Program-made: the position numbers and the translations under genes
The notes under the pieces: model-generated
What the model was told of the DNA's origin: nothing
Databases searched by the model: none
What the model saw: only the letters and a program-made list of their open reading frames with translations
NCBI RefSeq assembly: GCF_001640805.2
Contig: NC_066850.1
Span: 15,745,036 to 15,809,035 of the forward strand
Reading direction: 5' to 3'
DNA from: Lates calcarifer
Taxonomy: Eukaryota; Chordata; Actinopteri; Centropomidae
DNA length: 64,000 bases
Shown here: positions 21,681 to 34,883 of the stretch, piece by piece
Layout: each line of letters opens with the position of its first letter
How positions within the stretch are numbered: position 1 is the stretch's first letter

Positions 21681-24129
21681 AGTATAATAATGCTTTAAAA
21701 TATTTGAGTGTTCTGGTCACACGTACATCAACAGGAAAACAAATGTGTACCTGCTTTGCAATCACCCCTGCATGAGAATTTCTGTCTTCTCATTTCACTC
21801 ATCTCTAGTATTGGTTAAATCTAGATGATGCCAAGTATTCACAGTGTAGTATGGAATATCATCTGGTTATTAATATGGAAGTTGGCCTACATGCTCAAAA
21901 TATCAGCTGGTCAGTGGTGACAGAAAAAGTAGTTCTGTTTCCATCTGCTCTGAAATGTTCTTGTGTGGTGTAACAGACTACAGTTCACCTGTGAACCAGC
22001 TGTGTCAGGTCTAGATGGGAGAGAGAGGAAGGGAAAAAAGTCACGGGGTGTTAATTAATAAGGTCCAGTCTGAAACAGAGGTGTGATTCCTGGCTCAGTG
22101 CGTGCTCAGTGCCAGGGATCACTCATAAAACCAGCCAGCCTCCCAGGGCATCATTACAAGCTCCTACACACCTGCCACAGAGGGAACACCAGCTATTGTA
22201 TGGTGTGTGTGTGCGCGTATGTGTGTGTATCAGAGTCAGGGCTACAGGGAACAGAGGTGATTTTACACTGGATGATTTTACAATGTGTGCTCCAGGAATT
22301 TCATGACTTCTCCTCCAATTTTGATTAAATCATTTCGAGTTTCAATGACTTTAAAAAAACAAATAATTGAAGAAAACTGCTGCTTCTGAGGCATATCCAT
22401 TATTTCTTCGCAGCACCTCAGAAACTACCACTTGTATTTCACACAGTTTGAGGACAAAAAAGAATTTCAAAGCACACACATCTCACCAGGCACTGCAACT
22501 GAATGAATCAGTGACAACAAAAACAGACAGCAACAAAGCAACTTCTGAGGCTCAACAGGTAGAACATGAATCACTTATTATGACTGGAAGGCCTTTACAG
22601 TGTAATATAGCCAAGCTAATGCTATACCAGAGGCCAGACTGCTTCTCTGTATTTGCAACACGATGAACGAGCAACAGGCTGTTGAGAGATGTGCTGGAAC
22701 AAGTCGGATCTGCAGTAGCTCCACCTCAACTTAAGGTCAATTTATATTTCTGGACTTGGTGATAAGGCAATAATGATAATTATCACAAAATAACTAAAAG
22801 AGAAAATGATGACAAAATGTTAACAAAAACTCAAGCAACAGTGTTGCCAAAGAAGACGCCCCAACGGACGCAGTCCAAGGCCCAAAAGAGGAGGAGACTG
22901 TTGAAAAGAAGGGTCCAAGAATTCAGTAGTGTGGAGATATGTTGGATATTTAAAGTCTGAAAAGAAGCAGCGTAGCGTGCCCTTCAAATTGTAACAGCAT
23001 GTTCCCACAAAGACAGGTAATACCAGTCATCTTTTTTACCATCTGAACACTGCCATCCTTCAAAGCATGCACAATGCAAGACTTTACAGTCCCAGACCCA
23101 AGTGAGTGCTAGTGGTCCCCCTAACACAACCAGTGTGATACCTGTGCAACAGCAACACACCATGTCCACTGTCACCAGCACCATGCCTTACGACAACAAT
23201 TTGACCTTATGATGTCTCCACATCTCACTTAGAAGTAAAATCTTTATACTTGACAGAAATAGTGATTAGATTTATTTTGTGATATGTATCGATATAGAAG
23301 ATTTTTTCCATGTCACCCTGTCCCACCTACAGCTACGTACCCTATGCTGTGGCCTGACATGCATCTCCCAAGAAATGTAACTACATGTTGTGGCCATACA
23401 GATCACAGCATCTGTGACTAGTCTTCTCTCACTGGCCAGAACAAGCACAGAAAACTCAACCTCCCTTCTGCCTCAATCAGTTCAGTGGTCAAACACGCAA
23501 AAGTAATTGTCGTTTTACATTTTTCAGCTCAAGCTTCAACACAAAGTACACAAAGAAACTCAACACAGAGACCCCACTACCTGCTAGCGTTTTGATGGTG
23601 CATTGCAGAGTGATACAAACACACCAGAGTAAAATAAAAAAATACTCAGAACAACGAAGGCTCGACATTCATCCTGCAGAGAAGTAAACCAGGCTTTACA
23701 GGACTTGGACCTTGTCCGAGCTGTTCTGGAAGGCATAAGAAGGACCAACAGCACACTGGGCGGCAGTGATCATCATGTCTTAACTCATCAGTGTAGTTTT
23801 AAATCATATATTGACTTCTGAAAATGAGAACTAGCATTAAAATTGTGGCTATGGATCCATGTGGGTGTAGTTTTCCACAGAATTTGATGTTTATTTAAGC
23901 TAACTTGATTCATTTTCTACATAAATTCAGACCCATGGAGGAAAATAAACACTGGGACACACCACACAAATACTTCAGAGCTGTAAGACTAAATTGTGTT
24001 AAAACTGCTCATGAAAAAATATACAAACTCTTTCAGCAAAATTTCTTTCTCAAGACATCATTTGAGAAATTCTACAGAACAAACTTGGCAAATCTCTTTA
24101 TCCATCATAAGCATATAACTTGTTAGCTC
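21681..24129. other. Non-coding, nothing firm
   Basis: A short GT-rich patch lies at about 22202-22230. Unsupported short open frames only. Confidence 0.45.
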
Positions 24130-24500
24130 GGCATGATTATCATTTTTGTTTCTACAGATGGAGGGGCTTTGAGACTGGGAGGAAGAATAAAGCAGAATGC
24201 GAAAGTCAGCCAATCAAAGAGAATCACATCTGTTGAGTCAGACAAAACTAATAAAAAGATGGTTGTTTACCTGCTGCAGTTCTCCACCAAAATTTCCATC
24301 ACAGCAAGAATTTATTTGCATTTACGATAGCAGCTGGGCTGCACTTATTAATCCTGGATTACACACCCAAATCATTGCATTAGCTGCCCTCTAAGCATTC
24401 ATCCTGCAAATAGGGAACCCAAATAAGCCTTAGTTATTAGATTGTTTCTTTTAACTTTCATCAGCTGAAACAAGAGCTAATTATGGCTGCCTCTGAATAT
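24130..24500. promoter_or_regulatory. Candidate conserved non-coding element
   Basis: Unique, repeat-free sequence with GCTAATTATGGCTGCC (24475-24490) and other AT-rich homeodomain-like words. Weak evidence; composition only. Confidence 0.2.
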
Positions 24501-25146
24501 TTTGGCTTGTGGATTAAGCAAATACGAAGCAGTAAATATCAAGACTTCTACAACAGTTTCATCTGAATGTTTAAGTAGGACAGTGGCAGCTAAGATGGGT
24601 AACCCATGGGACAAAACGCTGTCAGAACAGGAAGTTAAAGTCTGGGAATGTGCATTAACATACTCTCGAGATGTGAAACTGTTTCACATTCATTCACAGA
24701 ATCCCTCAAACACACTTCAGCTCATTCTCACTTCACACATGCACTGACGCAACATATGTCACTGCCTTTATGTGAGGCACACATGTAACACTAACTCTTT
24801 TCCTTTCACCTCTGTATAATGTTCAGAGCACCTTATAGATTTTGCAGTTTAAGCAGTCAGTCAGATGCATGTTGTCATGTTAACTGCTCTACCAGCAGAA
24901 CAGAGGCCATTTCTCCCCACAAACCCAGAAACACACACACACTGCATGCTAAAAACCCCCTTTCAATATTAATGCAGAGTTGGTTTTCCGATGCGAGCGT
25001 AGTCAGACTCCCTGCTGAGTATAGCAGGGTGGGGCTGGAATTCACACACTGAGGAGGTGGGGGTCGCGTGCACACGAGTGATCCCGATGACGACATGTTT
25101 AAAAATAGTGGCATACCGTCATACAAAGCAGGCCTCAGGAGGATCT
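24501..25146. other. Non-coding, nothing firm
   Basis: Overlapping short open frames without protein-like pattern. Confidence 0.4.
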
Positions 25147-25164
25147 GGGGGGGGGGGGGGGGGG
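25147..25164 (+). repeat. G18 homopolymer
   Basis: Eighteen consecutive guanines, which are quadruplex-prone and difficult to sequence accurately. Confidence 0.9.
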
Positions 25165-25524
25165 TGAATCAAGCCGTGTGTGGCGTACTCTTCACTCTCT
25201 CTCTTTTATGTTGTGGATCAAGGTGCCAGTACTCCCAGTAAAGAATGAGATCACTCTGACTAGAGGGAGGCTGTCAGAGCTCCTCATCATCTATCATGTC
25301 TTCACCACTTCGGTGGTCCGTCTCAAGCATAGCTGCAGGGTGTTGAAGTAAATTCAGGCTGGAGTTTTGTGGCTCTGACCGACTACTCTGATATGCTGTG
25401 GTTTATATGAGAGGGGAAAATAATATGTCTCGTTTATGAAAATGGAAATTTAACAGCAAAAATACTGAGATCTCAAAAAATGGAAACATTACTAAAATTA
25501 CATTTTCAAAAAGTTGTTGAAAAT

Positions 25525-25880
25525 AAGTACATTTAATTGAAGTGGTGTAATTTTGTAATTTTCGAGGTTCTTGTATTTTGAGTATTTGAATTTTATGCTA
25601 CTTAACTCCTCTTCACTACATCCTAGAACCAAATGCTGTACTTCCTGCTCCACTACGTTTATGTGACAGCTGGAGATACTGGTTACAGATTTATAAACAA
25701 AATATATGAGTTATGATATATGAACAGATTAAACTACAGTACTTGAAGTAGTTAAATGAGCTCCACCTCAATCAGCAACAGCAATAATAATGATGCCTAC
25801 ATGTTAATACATTAATATTAATCCAATTATATGATAGCTATAGTAAAAGTTTAAAGTCACAGTTATGAATGAACAGAATA
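25525..25880 (+). mobile_element. Interspersed MITE-like repeat, 'ctccactacgtttatgtgac' family
   Basis: Ordered segments 'ttgagtatttgaattttatg', 'ctactt..ctcttcactacat', 'ctgtacttcctgctccacta', 'tatgtgacagctgg' and 'gttaaatgagctccacctca' match a very common percomorph non-coding repeat I remember. The order and spacing are preserved over about 350 bases. No terminal repeats were identified. Confidence 0.65.
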
Positions 25881-27540
25881 TGTTCCTGAGGTCTTGATTT
25901 GAATTATGAATTATTGTGCAAATCTTAGACCCAGTTAGTTCAGATGGCAGCCATTCATAAGGTGATGCAGTATTACCTGCTTTATATTAGTGTATGAAAC
26001 CACTGAGTGGTCAAAACTTATATGGGATTGTCAGGACATCAGCAAAGTTTAATATACTCTGACATTTGACACAGTTTAGCTCAATTAAAACTTTGTCTCA
26101 CCTCTACAATGCCCCAGTCTCCCAATCCTTACGATTTCCAACACTCACAGAATCAGCAGCTGGGACTAGACAAGAAATGAGCGGTCAGGTTATTGGACCA
26201 GTTGTAAACAAAACCCTGAGATAGAATTTTGCTTGGCTGCATTTGGTTCATTCGCATTCGTAATGGACAATTACAAACTGGCAAAGCAAAGTTAGGAAAG
26301 TAAAAATATATCTTGGTTGTTAGTTTCTTTAAGTTCAATAACCCCACATCCTGCCAGTTAAAGAGAAGTTGGCAACAGAGACAAAGTTAATTTCTCTTTC
26401 TCAAAATCCGACTTGTATTTTGTTCAAACCAGTTGCAAATACATTAATAATTACCTGAATAAATGCATGAGACTGGTTTACACTGTTTTGAATGGCTGTC
26501 TTCTTATCCCCATTAACCTTTTTGGTTGTTTCATCTAGTTCTGCTTCAAACAAATTCTTGCTGGATCATCGAATAGTGTCTGAAACCTGATGGCAAAATG
26601 GGCAGGGGCTGCATCCAACTACATCTAATCCAACTATTTTTTGACTTCCATGATCCAGCAAACCTAACCAACTTAAACATAACCATCAAATGCCATGACT
26701 GGTCTGGTGAGTGGAAGTAAGCAGGTGTTTTCATCCTTTGCATAATTTCTTCCATCACCTGTTGTGTGTACAGCCAACAAAACACCCTGAATGCATTCAG
26801 GATGAGACTCTCGAATTGTGCATCATCACCACAAACATATCGAATCTGCAGTCCCCTTGAAAGTATTCAGTCATCTCTTTACTCTTATCCAGTGCCACAC
26901 AACAGATCTCACCAGGCCGATAATCTGCTCCAAACACACCTGCTGTGAACATGCCATTACTCTAAACTTCTGCCATTTCAATTACACTTAAAACCACCGT
27001 GTTAGTTGAGCTCTGATGACAACAGTAGTATCATGCCACCAAACTACAGGCCACTGTAGCTGCTGGATCCAAGTATATTTATATTTATGGATCATTCCCT
27101 GCTATCACTCGCCAAATAAAAAACCAAACCTGCCAGATATATTCAGAATTAACAGTATCTGTATTTACATAGCGTTCAGATGAGAACACAGACTCATCAA
27201 GTCTGTAAAATGCACACTGCTTAGGTAGAGTATGATGTGTTAAATGTTTTATTAGATGTGTGGCTTCAGTTTTTTGGATGGAAAAGAACGAAAAACTAAA
27301 TCTGTCTGAATCACAGCCCCATTTACAAAAACCTTTCACACTCTCACTGACTGGAAATACAGTAATCAATATTGCAGGTCTCATCCAAAATGACATTCAC
27401 TGTGTGAAGAATGTGAATATTCAAAGAGAAAATGATTGCTGGCTATAATATCATTCAGGTATCTCAAACCCTTTCCCTAAAAAGTATAAAAATTTCAAAG
27501 GACGCTATCATCAGGGTTCTTTAAATATTGAGCAAATGAT
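25881..27540. other. Non-coding, nothing firm
   Basis: No recognised repeat. Open frames of up to 103 codons (27085-27396, minus) lack domain-like features. Confidence 0.45.
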
Positions 27541-28040
27541 CATCTTTTTCCAAAATGGATACATTGCATTTTGGCAAGAAAGCCTTCATTTGTCATTTCT
27601 TTTCTGGAAATCCATGTGCAACAGAGCATGGGATTGAGAACACTGCCAGTGGGAGCGGGCGGCCAGCGCTGACCAGAAATGTAAATTGGCGGTCTGAAAG
27701 CACGGGCCAGAAGCCTTGTCAGCTGCACTCCTGCAAACAGTAATAACTCTCTACAATCACACCATAATGATATGCTTGGGGTCCTGTTAACTCTGCATGT
27801 AATAATGGTCTCGCTTTTCTGTGTCTGTTAACAGAAAGGATGGTAGCGGCGGTACTGAAGAGCACTGGTGTGTGGTGGGGCCCTACGGTGGCAACAGGGG
27901 TTGCACCGGATCATTATCCTCTCCATTAACATCTCAATTACACACCTTCACTCACATTTAGAGCAGGCAGATATGTCTGTGACCTTTGTTTGAGGTATCA
28001 CTCTAAGCGCCGTCCTGCTCGTCCTCTGTAATTCAGAACC
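27541..28040. promoter_or_regulatory. Candidate conserved non-coding element
   Basis: Unique block with CpG patches (GGAGCGGGCGGCCAGCGC near 27651-27668), the motif ATCTCAATTACACA (27931-27944, also at 2055-2068) and CATTAAC. Open frames at 27540-27743 run antiparallel across the same bases and look spurious. Confidence 0.3.
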
Positions 28041-28507
28041 ACAACCTTGAACCCCAGCGCTCTTACTCTCACTCTGCTGACCACTTTCTACCCATCCTCC
28101 ATCTCTCACACTCCCCCCACCCTCACTACCTCATCATCAGCCCAGATAAAGAGGTGTTCAACTGGAAGACTGGGCATCTCCCAATTTGCTACTGAGTCTT
28201 CGTGTCATAATTATAATCAAAGTCAATTCTTAAAACTGATTCTCAATTCAGTAAATAGAAAAGAGGGGACTATTTTCAGGCTCTTAGTTCAGTGTGCAAT
28301 GTGCCAAACCATATACTCATGTTTTTGGTTCACTAAAATGGAATATGAAGCATAACTGGCAGTGCAGTGTCTGATCAAAAAGAAAAGCAGAGAAAAGTGT
28401 GTGGGAGCTAACTGCTATAATTTGGAAGCATGTTAGTCTTAAATGAAAGTGTAATTTACTGACCACCGCTGGCTAAATGTCCTCTGTAGAAACTGTTTCT
28501 GGAGTAA

Positions 28508-28524
28508 GGGGGGGGGGGGGGGGG
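28508..28524 (+). repeat. G17 homopolymer
   Basis: Seventeen consecutive guanines. Confidence 0.9.
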
Positions 28525-29399
28525 TGCCTAGCTGTGCTGGTACTAATGTTATGTTTCCAGCAGCGGAGAACAACAGTCATTGTTAGGGAAGCCCATTGTT
28601 ATCCACAATGCTCTAGGGACCTCTGAGAACAAAACAGACTGGATTTTTTTCACCTGATCAGAACTGGATGAAGTTCTGTGAGGTGGTTAGCCAATTTGCT
28701 TGCTAGTGCTAGAGTTCAGTGCTCCAATTTTGCTGGCATTAGTCTCTGAGAGACAGCATATGAAGTGATGACTTCACCTTATGCTTGAAAAACAACTTAT
28801 TAATTAATTAATCCAATGAATTAATCCTTGATGCTGTGTGTGCCTGCTGTTTACTGTCCAGGTGCTGCCGTTACGGCATAGTGCTGTCTTTTTGTTTATT
28901 AACATACAAAAATAGATTTTCTGACATCTAACAATCAATTCTGATTCTGAATTGAAATGGTTTTTTTTTCCAAACCAGGTTTATATGGGGAAGCCAGTGT
29001 GAGCAGTGTGAACATATATGATTGCATGGTGTGTGGAACATATGACTATGAGCCAATTCCCTGCCTGGAATACTGTGAGGATCTATTCTTGGTCTTATAC
29101 TCATAGATCTGGCCATCAGTGTCATGATAACAAATCTGAGAGGAGATCTGGAGTCCAACATAAAAAAGAACACAATCAGATTACACGTTGAGGTGTAAAC
29201 AAACTTCCAGCTTGTGTCACTTATGTAAAACAGAAAACGAAGGCAAACATCGTGATCCAGTTTGTGTAATCACACACTAAATTTTGCTTCAACTTGTTCT
29301 TTTGACAGGTGTGCATGCTCATAGTTTTTCTGCACAAACGGGATTATAGCTGACAAGTAGGGTGCATTCACTCTTACTGTCACCTCTCACCCTTGTCTC
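28525..29399. other. Non-coding, nothing firm
   Basis: Contains a TTAATTAATTAATCC palindromic patch near 28799-28813; nothing else recognised. Confidence 0.4.
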
Positions 29400-29790
29400 C
29401 TAGAAACTTACATTTATATACAGTTTAACAACAGCAATGGCATTTTATAGGAAATATGATCACTGGTTGGATAATGTTCAGAGTCAGTGTTGTTTTTAAT
29501 GAGTGAAGCTGCACATTTGATAATGGCAGCAGTTGCCAGGAGGTAGGTGGGGTGGGGGTTGGTGTACTAAGCGCACAACTGTCACACCAGAGACTGTGGT
29601 TCATATCCTGAGTCCTGTCTTAGGTTTATGCAACAAAAGCACTTTGGCTAAACATAACCATAAAAAGTTTAATATCCCTGCAGTCACAACAAGCAGATAT
29701 TATACTGTAATATATTAGATATATATATATAAAAAATATATTGTCTCTGAGCATTTTACACTATATATACACTGTACATGTTAAAGTTTT
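29400..29790 (+). mobile_element. Interspersed repeat, 'aggtttaggcaacaaaa' family, copy 1 (internally deleted)
   Basis: Aligns with 32087-32480 at both ends: 'aggtttatgcaacaaaagca', 'taaccataaaaagtttaata', 'tgcagtcacaacaagcag' and 'aaatatattgtctctgagca' each have counterparts there in the same order. About 100 bases present in copy 2 between the first two segments are absent here. An AT run (29719-29745) lies inside. Confidence 0.65.
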
Positions 29791-30574
29791 CCAACTGGCC
29801 ACCATCAGTCCAAATACAGATTGCTGATATATGTGTGCGGGTGCACGTGCTCCATGTGCCTGTAAAGACAGGTAAAACAGCTGTCTGAGAGTCTCTATGG
29901 TTAATGATGCTTTACTGCCACAATCGGACAATAACCACTGAAGATAGTTTGTTATTGTAACTGTAAACTCCAACAGCCACTTCCTATTAGCACAAGCTTT
30001 GCATTGAGCTCTACAGATTAATTACTTACTGAGTTGAATTCTCAGAGAGGCAGAGCACTAATTAAATTAGCAAAATAAAATGATAAAGTGATCGTCCAAT
30101 CACCCAACCCTAGTATCAACATATTTGTGACTTGCCAAGTACAACATACAACAACCATAATCCAGACATGACTTTGTATTTGCTGTTGCATTTGAGTTGT
30201 ATACAAACATAATTTGTAGGTAACCAGGTTGCTCCTCTGAACTAGCTTTCAGTAAGGTATCTAAGTTGTTGGTTTGTTTCCCGCCTGTGTGATCATATGA
30301 CCCTAATGCTCTGTTGTAGCAATGTCAACACATTCCCAGATCTTAGGACTGATGATCGAAACTATAAAAATAAGACAGAGGTTGTTCAAAAAAAAAAAAA
30401 AATATGAAGAGAAAACATATATTCAAATGAACTGCTTCAACGGTGCTTAACACAAACACATTCTGCCTCCTGATGTGGCACTAGTCCACAGTTCAGACAA
30501 GCTGCTCGGTGACATAAACATCACTGCAAAATCTGGGCAGGGGAAGTGAATAATAAAATACTTGCCGCCTTAAT

Positions 30575-30740
30575 TACTGTTGTCAAGGTGCCCCTGTGCA
30601 AAGCACTTAACCCTGAAGTGCTCCAGTGAGCAGCGCAGTGGTCAAACAGTAAAAAAACTGGGCAGCTCCCAGGTGTATATGGCTGCAAATGTGAATACAA
30701 AACAGGACGCTGTGGAGAAAGAGCATGTTCTCTGAATAAA
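30575..30740 (+). mobile_element. LINE/SINE 3'-end-like fragment
   Basis: 'tgtcaaggtgcccctgtgca', 'aagcacttaaccctgaagtg', 'actgggcagctccca' (30657-30671) and 'ctgaataaataaagattaa' follow the order of a common fish retroelement tail. The ACTGGGCAGCTCCCA word recurs twice at 45.34-45.40 kb. Confidence 0.5.
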
Positions 30741-30929
30741 TAAAGATTAATGAAAACAATCTTTCCATTTCACTGCCCTCCTGCTTACCACTCATCTTCC
30801 CTTCTGACACTCTTTTTCCTCTTTGCCCCTCTCTCCATCAAAAAGCTGCTTTACATGTATGAGGTGCACACAGTGGAGCTGTGATGAAAGAGGCAGAAAT
30901 ATATAGCAGAGGGACATGAGCCTTGAGCA

Positions 30930-31210
30930 CACCTATGGTACCACCGGATCATTCCCATAATTCAACGACCCCACCTCGTTCCCCATCATCCTCCCCTTGT
31001 GCTCTGCAACATTGTACTTCAGCCATAATGCAGTGACAATAGAAGGAGATGGTTTATTTCATGTGCCATTTCCAATGGCACGGCAGTAATGAGGAACAAC
31101 ATTAACATTTTGCTGACACGTGTTTCTTCCCCCTCCCTCGTTGGGTATTAGATTCTAGTTTGCAGCGTGTTGCTGTTGGTGTGCTGTATTTTCTCTGCGC
31201 TCTAAGTCAA
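30930..31210. promoter_or_regulatory. Candidate conserved non-coding element
   Basis: Unique, repeat-free block between two repeat relics, with 'ccataatgcagtgacaat', 'tgccatttccaatggcacgg' (an imperfect hairpin) and 'cagtaatgagg'. No open frame. Composition-based call. Confidence 0.25.
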
Positions 31211-31334
31211 ACATTACACACCTGGTATGCTTTATTGCCTAATAGCAGGAGGACACACAATAGTACAATAGTAATACAATAGTGTGACTATGGAAAAATA
31301 TTCTGATATAGAAATGTTTTCACAATATTTCCAT

Positions 31335-31445
31335 TTAAGGCAACAACTCATTATCATTTAATCTATACATGATATTTTTTATTACTCGATTAATCAAATA
31401 AAAGAAGAATCATCACAATTTCACAGAAACTAAGGCAACATCTCC
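31335..31445 (+). mobile_element. MITE-like element, copy 2 (partial)
   Basis: 'ttactcgattaatcaaat', 'catcacaatttcacagaaac' and 'taaggcaacatctcc' correspond in order to the 5' half of the element at 9735-9990. The 3' half is missing. Confidence 0.55.
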
Positions 31446-32086
31446 TCCTACAGCATGATCATGAATCATTTCAAACATTTTCTAAGTCTGACTGAAAGTA
31501 AACACATTGTAGCCATTATGCTATTTGCTTTGCCTAGTGTAACTTGGTGGCTGATCTTACCCTGGGACCTACGTATTCATCCACACATGCCTAGTTTGTT
31601 TACGTGTGTAAGTTTAACTGGCTTCTGAGGACATGGAGAAATAACCATGAAATTTTGACAAAAAAAGCTAAATACAATGGCAGATTATGCAATGGACTAT
31701 AAGAAGGAGGAGTCACTGTGGTGGTTGATAATATTTATCCTATCCGCAGTAAACATACGAGGAGCAGATCAAACAATTCAACAATTAAAGGGGCACTGCA
31801 CTGATTTTATACACTGAGATAAAGTTACATGTTTCTATTTACTGAGCCTGTGAAAACACTTAAGGGGGGTTATTTTAAGTTTGAGAAAATAACCCTGAGA
31901 TTTAATTAGGGTTAAAGGTACCCTGATTACATCCTCTGGGTCTAAACAAAGTGCTGTTTACATTCACATTAACTGATTTTTGGAAGAATTTGAAACCTTC
32001 GTGTTGTCTTGCTAACATTCTTCTTCCTCACCTTTGTTGTGACATTGCTACATTTCTTGGGATTTTTACCACCAACCAATCCTGCC
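31446..32086. other. Non-coding, nothing firm
   Basis: No recognised feature. Confidence 0.4.
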
Positions 32087-32480
32087 TCCTAGAAATTCTG
32101 TTTATGTAAAACTAGACTTCAATAGCAAATATGTTTGGTAGGAGACAAAGGGTTCAACTTCAGAGTCCCATCTGTGGTTAGGTTTAGGCAACAAAAGCAC
32201 TTTGGTTGAGGTTAGGGAAAGATTGTGGTTTTGGTTAAGTGTAAATAAACACATTGTGTCTCAAGTCACTGTGAACTTTTCTGTATTTAACCAGACCACA
32301 AGCTTTCCCAAACCATGATCAAGTGCTGTGAGTGTCTGAACATAACCTAAAAAGTGTAATAATGCTGTAGTCAGTACAAGCGGACACTGTGTTGCAAGAC
32401 TGGATATTTTCTGGCTGAAAACAAATATATCGTCTGTGAACGTTTTACTGATGTGTTCAGTATCAACATATGTAAATTAA
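32087..32480 (+). mobile_element. Interspersed repeat, 'aggtttaggcaacaaaa' family, copy 2 (longer)
   Basis: Carries GGTTAGGTTTAGGCAACAAAAG followed by 'ttggttgaggttagggaaag', 'attgtggttttggttaag', a Cys/His-less non-coding middle, then 'taacctaaaaagtgtaataa', 'tgctgtagtcagtacaagcg' and 'aaatatatcgtctgtgaacg'. It is the fuller of the two copies in this window. Confidence 0.65.
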
Positions 32481-33599
32481 TCGCATCCTTGTTATGTTCA
32501 AAGAAAATGTCATGCGGTCACAATTACATTACTGACAAAACCTTTTTGCTGTTGCAGGTTAGTTGTATAAAAACTTAAAAACTTTGATATTATTAGTGGT
32601 CAAAATCTCCACATGGTTCCTTTAACTCAGACTGAGACAGACAAAAATTCCACACTGGGGTGGAGTTAGAAAGACACTTGTCTTTACCAGGCAGGAAGCA
32701 TCTGCTAAAAGATGCGTAGGAGTGTTTTTTCTTGCTAAGAACTACAAGACTGTATTTCAATTCTACTGAAATACTAAATTGCCAGAGTTACCCTTTATAT
32801 TTGATTGATTATTCCAATCCCATATAAATTTAAAGTACATTTTGAGAAATTTTCACTTTCTTTTCAAAGCTAATTAAGAGCCACAGAAGAAAAACATTAA
32901 AAGATAACCAGCGGAACCAAAAACGATCCGAGCCATGATATAAACATCTAACCATTTTTACTGATCGTATTCTGAGTAGAGAAGAAGGAGGAGATTCCTG
33001 AGCCTTGGTAATATCAGCATCATACTGGTCTTATTATTACCAGTGTCGTGAAAAGTGGCGATCTGATACTGAATCAGACTGCCTCTGAATGGATGGTATG
33101 AGAGAATGAGAAGGGGAGAGGTTGATATGAGAGCGACCCTCCATGCCGCACCTCCCATAAAAAATAGATAAAACCAGGCAATCTTTGAAATAGTAATTGG
33201 TTCCCTGGTGACTGCCTTGCACCACTTCGTATTCCACCAAAAACGAAGCCAATCAGACACCACAGAAGGCTTGTAGGACAATGGAGGAGAGGATAGTGGA
33301 CATGCGCACACACATGTTCATGCAAAATGAAACACTACACCAGCTAGAGTATTTTAATAGTGTATTTTAGGTGGTGGTTCTATTTTTTCAATGCTTTCAG
33401 ACATTGGAGCAGATTTCCTTGTCTTTGTATGAGATTTCAACAATCCATCAGTTCAAGACCTGCTAATGGTTTGACAGTGTGACAGCCTCCCTGCTGGTCA
33501 GACAGCAGCTGGTTTGAGTGTGCGTGTGTGTTGACAGCCCACATGTGAGTATTACCAATGTCACAGTGAATTCCATTTGAGCCATTTTCTACACAAAAG
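32481..33599. other. Non-coding, nothing firm
   Basis: Overlapping minus-strand open frames (32958-33325) in three frames, none with protein-like pattern. Confidence 0.4.
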
Positions 33600-34300
33600 A
33601 GGTCAAAGAAATCAATCAGGTGCTCCACCTCTCGTTGCGGTTTAATTACTCTGACAGACAGCAGTGCAAATCAGCAGCGCGCTCACCGAAATGCACACGT
33701 CTGCATTCTGACAAATGGCGTCAACCGTAATTGCCTCCAAATGAGCAAATTAATAGACATGAGCATCAATATCAGCGCTGCAGAAATGTCACAGCTCACA
33801 GGCAAAATATGGAAGAAGCATTTGCTGTGTTTTTTTCAAACGAGCAGGGTGAGATAATATTACCAAACAAATATCTATTCATTAAACAATTTCAAGGTCA
33901 CTGGTGCTGAAAAACCCAAGCAAAAATGCAATAATCTTTCATTAGATGGCAATTTATTGAAAAGCTGATATCAGTTTCTCAATTCGTTATGCCACTCCTG
34001 CTTCCTATAGACAATCTGACAACACATTGAGCTTCTCATTTGATGCTTGTTATTTCTACTCAGCCACATTAAGACCTGTTGGGTCTTCCATCAGGTCTTT
34101 CATTATCAGGCCGGGGTGGCTTTGTCCTAATGGACATCACTCTCCAGCTGCGTTATTTGACAAATCTATAAACAAATATCCTGTGGGCACAGAATAAAAC
34201 GCTGTCTAGGATAATTGTAAAAAAGCCTGATCATTAGGGAGGGCATCCCTTAACACTTAATGTACAGCACGGACTGTGGCAACACCCTCCAAAAAACAAA
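33600..34300. promoter_or_regulatory. Candidate conserved non-coding block
   Basis: Repeat-free unique sequence. It has GTTTAATTAC (33640-33649), CAAATTAATAG (33747-33757), a CpG cluster (CAGCGCGCTCACCG near 33674-33688) and many ATTTG/ATTAT words up to about 34250. Only one short unsupported open frame overlaps its start. By composition this is one of the better enhancer candidates in the window. Confidence 0.35.
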
Positions 34301-34858
34301 TACCTGTAATGAAAGTGTCCATGAGCAGGGGCAGGAGCATTGAGCATAATCCTGGGACCTTTGACAGATGACTAGTTACAGCTAGCTACAGACAATTGTG
34401 CTTGTCAAGCTGTCCTTGACACAGCTTTCCACCGTTCTGAGATCAGTTATGATACTGCATGCACTATTATACACATGCACACTATTTCTATATCTATTCA
34501 GGAAAAATAGCCAACAATCGATTACATTACGTTAACAGTACGGAAATGCAAAATACTGTACTGCTTTTAAATGCAACAGGGCACAACTTCTGAAGACGAG
34601 ACTGTCTTTTTGATTAAAGTGTTGTCTTAGCAGTCTATTAGCAGATTGTTGAAGAATTAAAACAGAACTAATTTGTTTTTCTCACTTTTTATTAATTGAC
34701 AAAAATTCTGATTTTACAGTAGTTTTGTTTTCATAGATTATTTTTAATGTAGCTTTATTGACTTTTTATGCATTTTTCTGATGTTCATAAGCACCCATTA
34801 CAGATTTTCACTGCACCCACTGTACTATACAAATGCTGCAGTGCTCTTTGCTGAGGCT

Positions 34859-34883
34859 GGGGGAGGGTAGAGTAAGTCAGAAA
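34859..34883 (+). repeat. Exact 25-bp direct repeat, copy 1
   Basis: Starts GGGGGAGGGTAGAG and ends TAAGTCAGAAA. The identical 25 bases recur at 35895-35919, 1,036 bases downstream. Confidence 0.9.
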
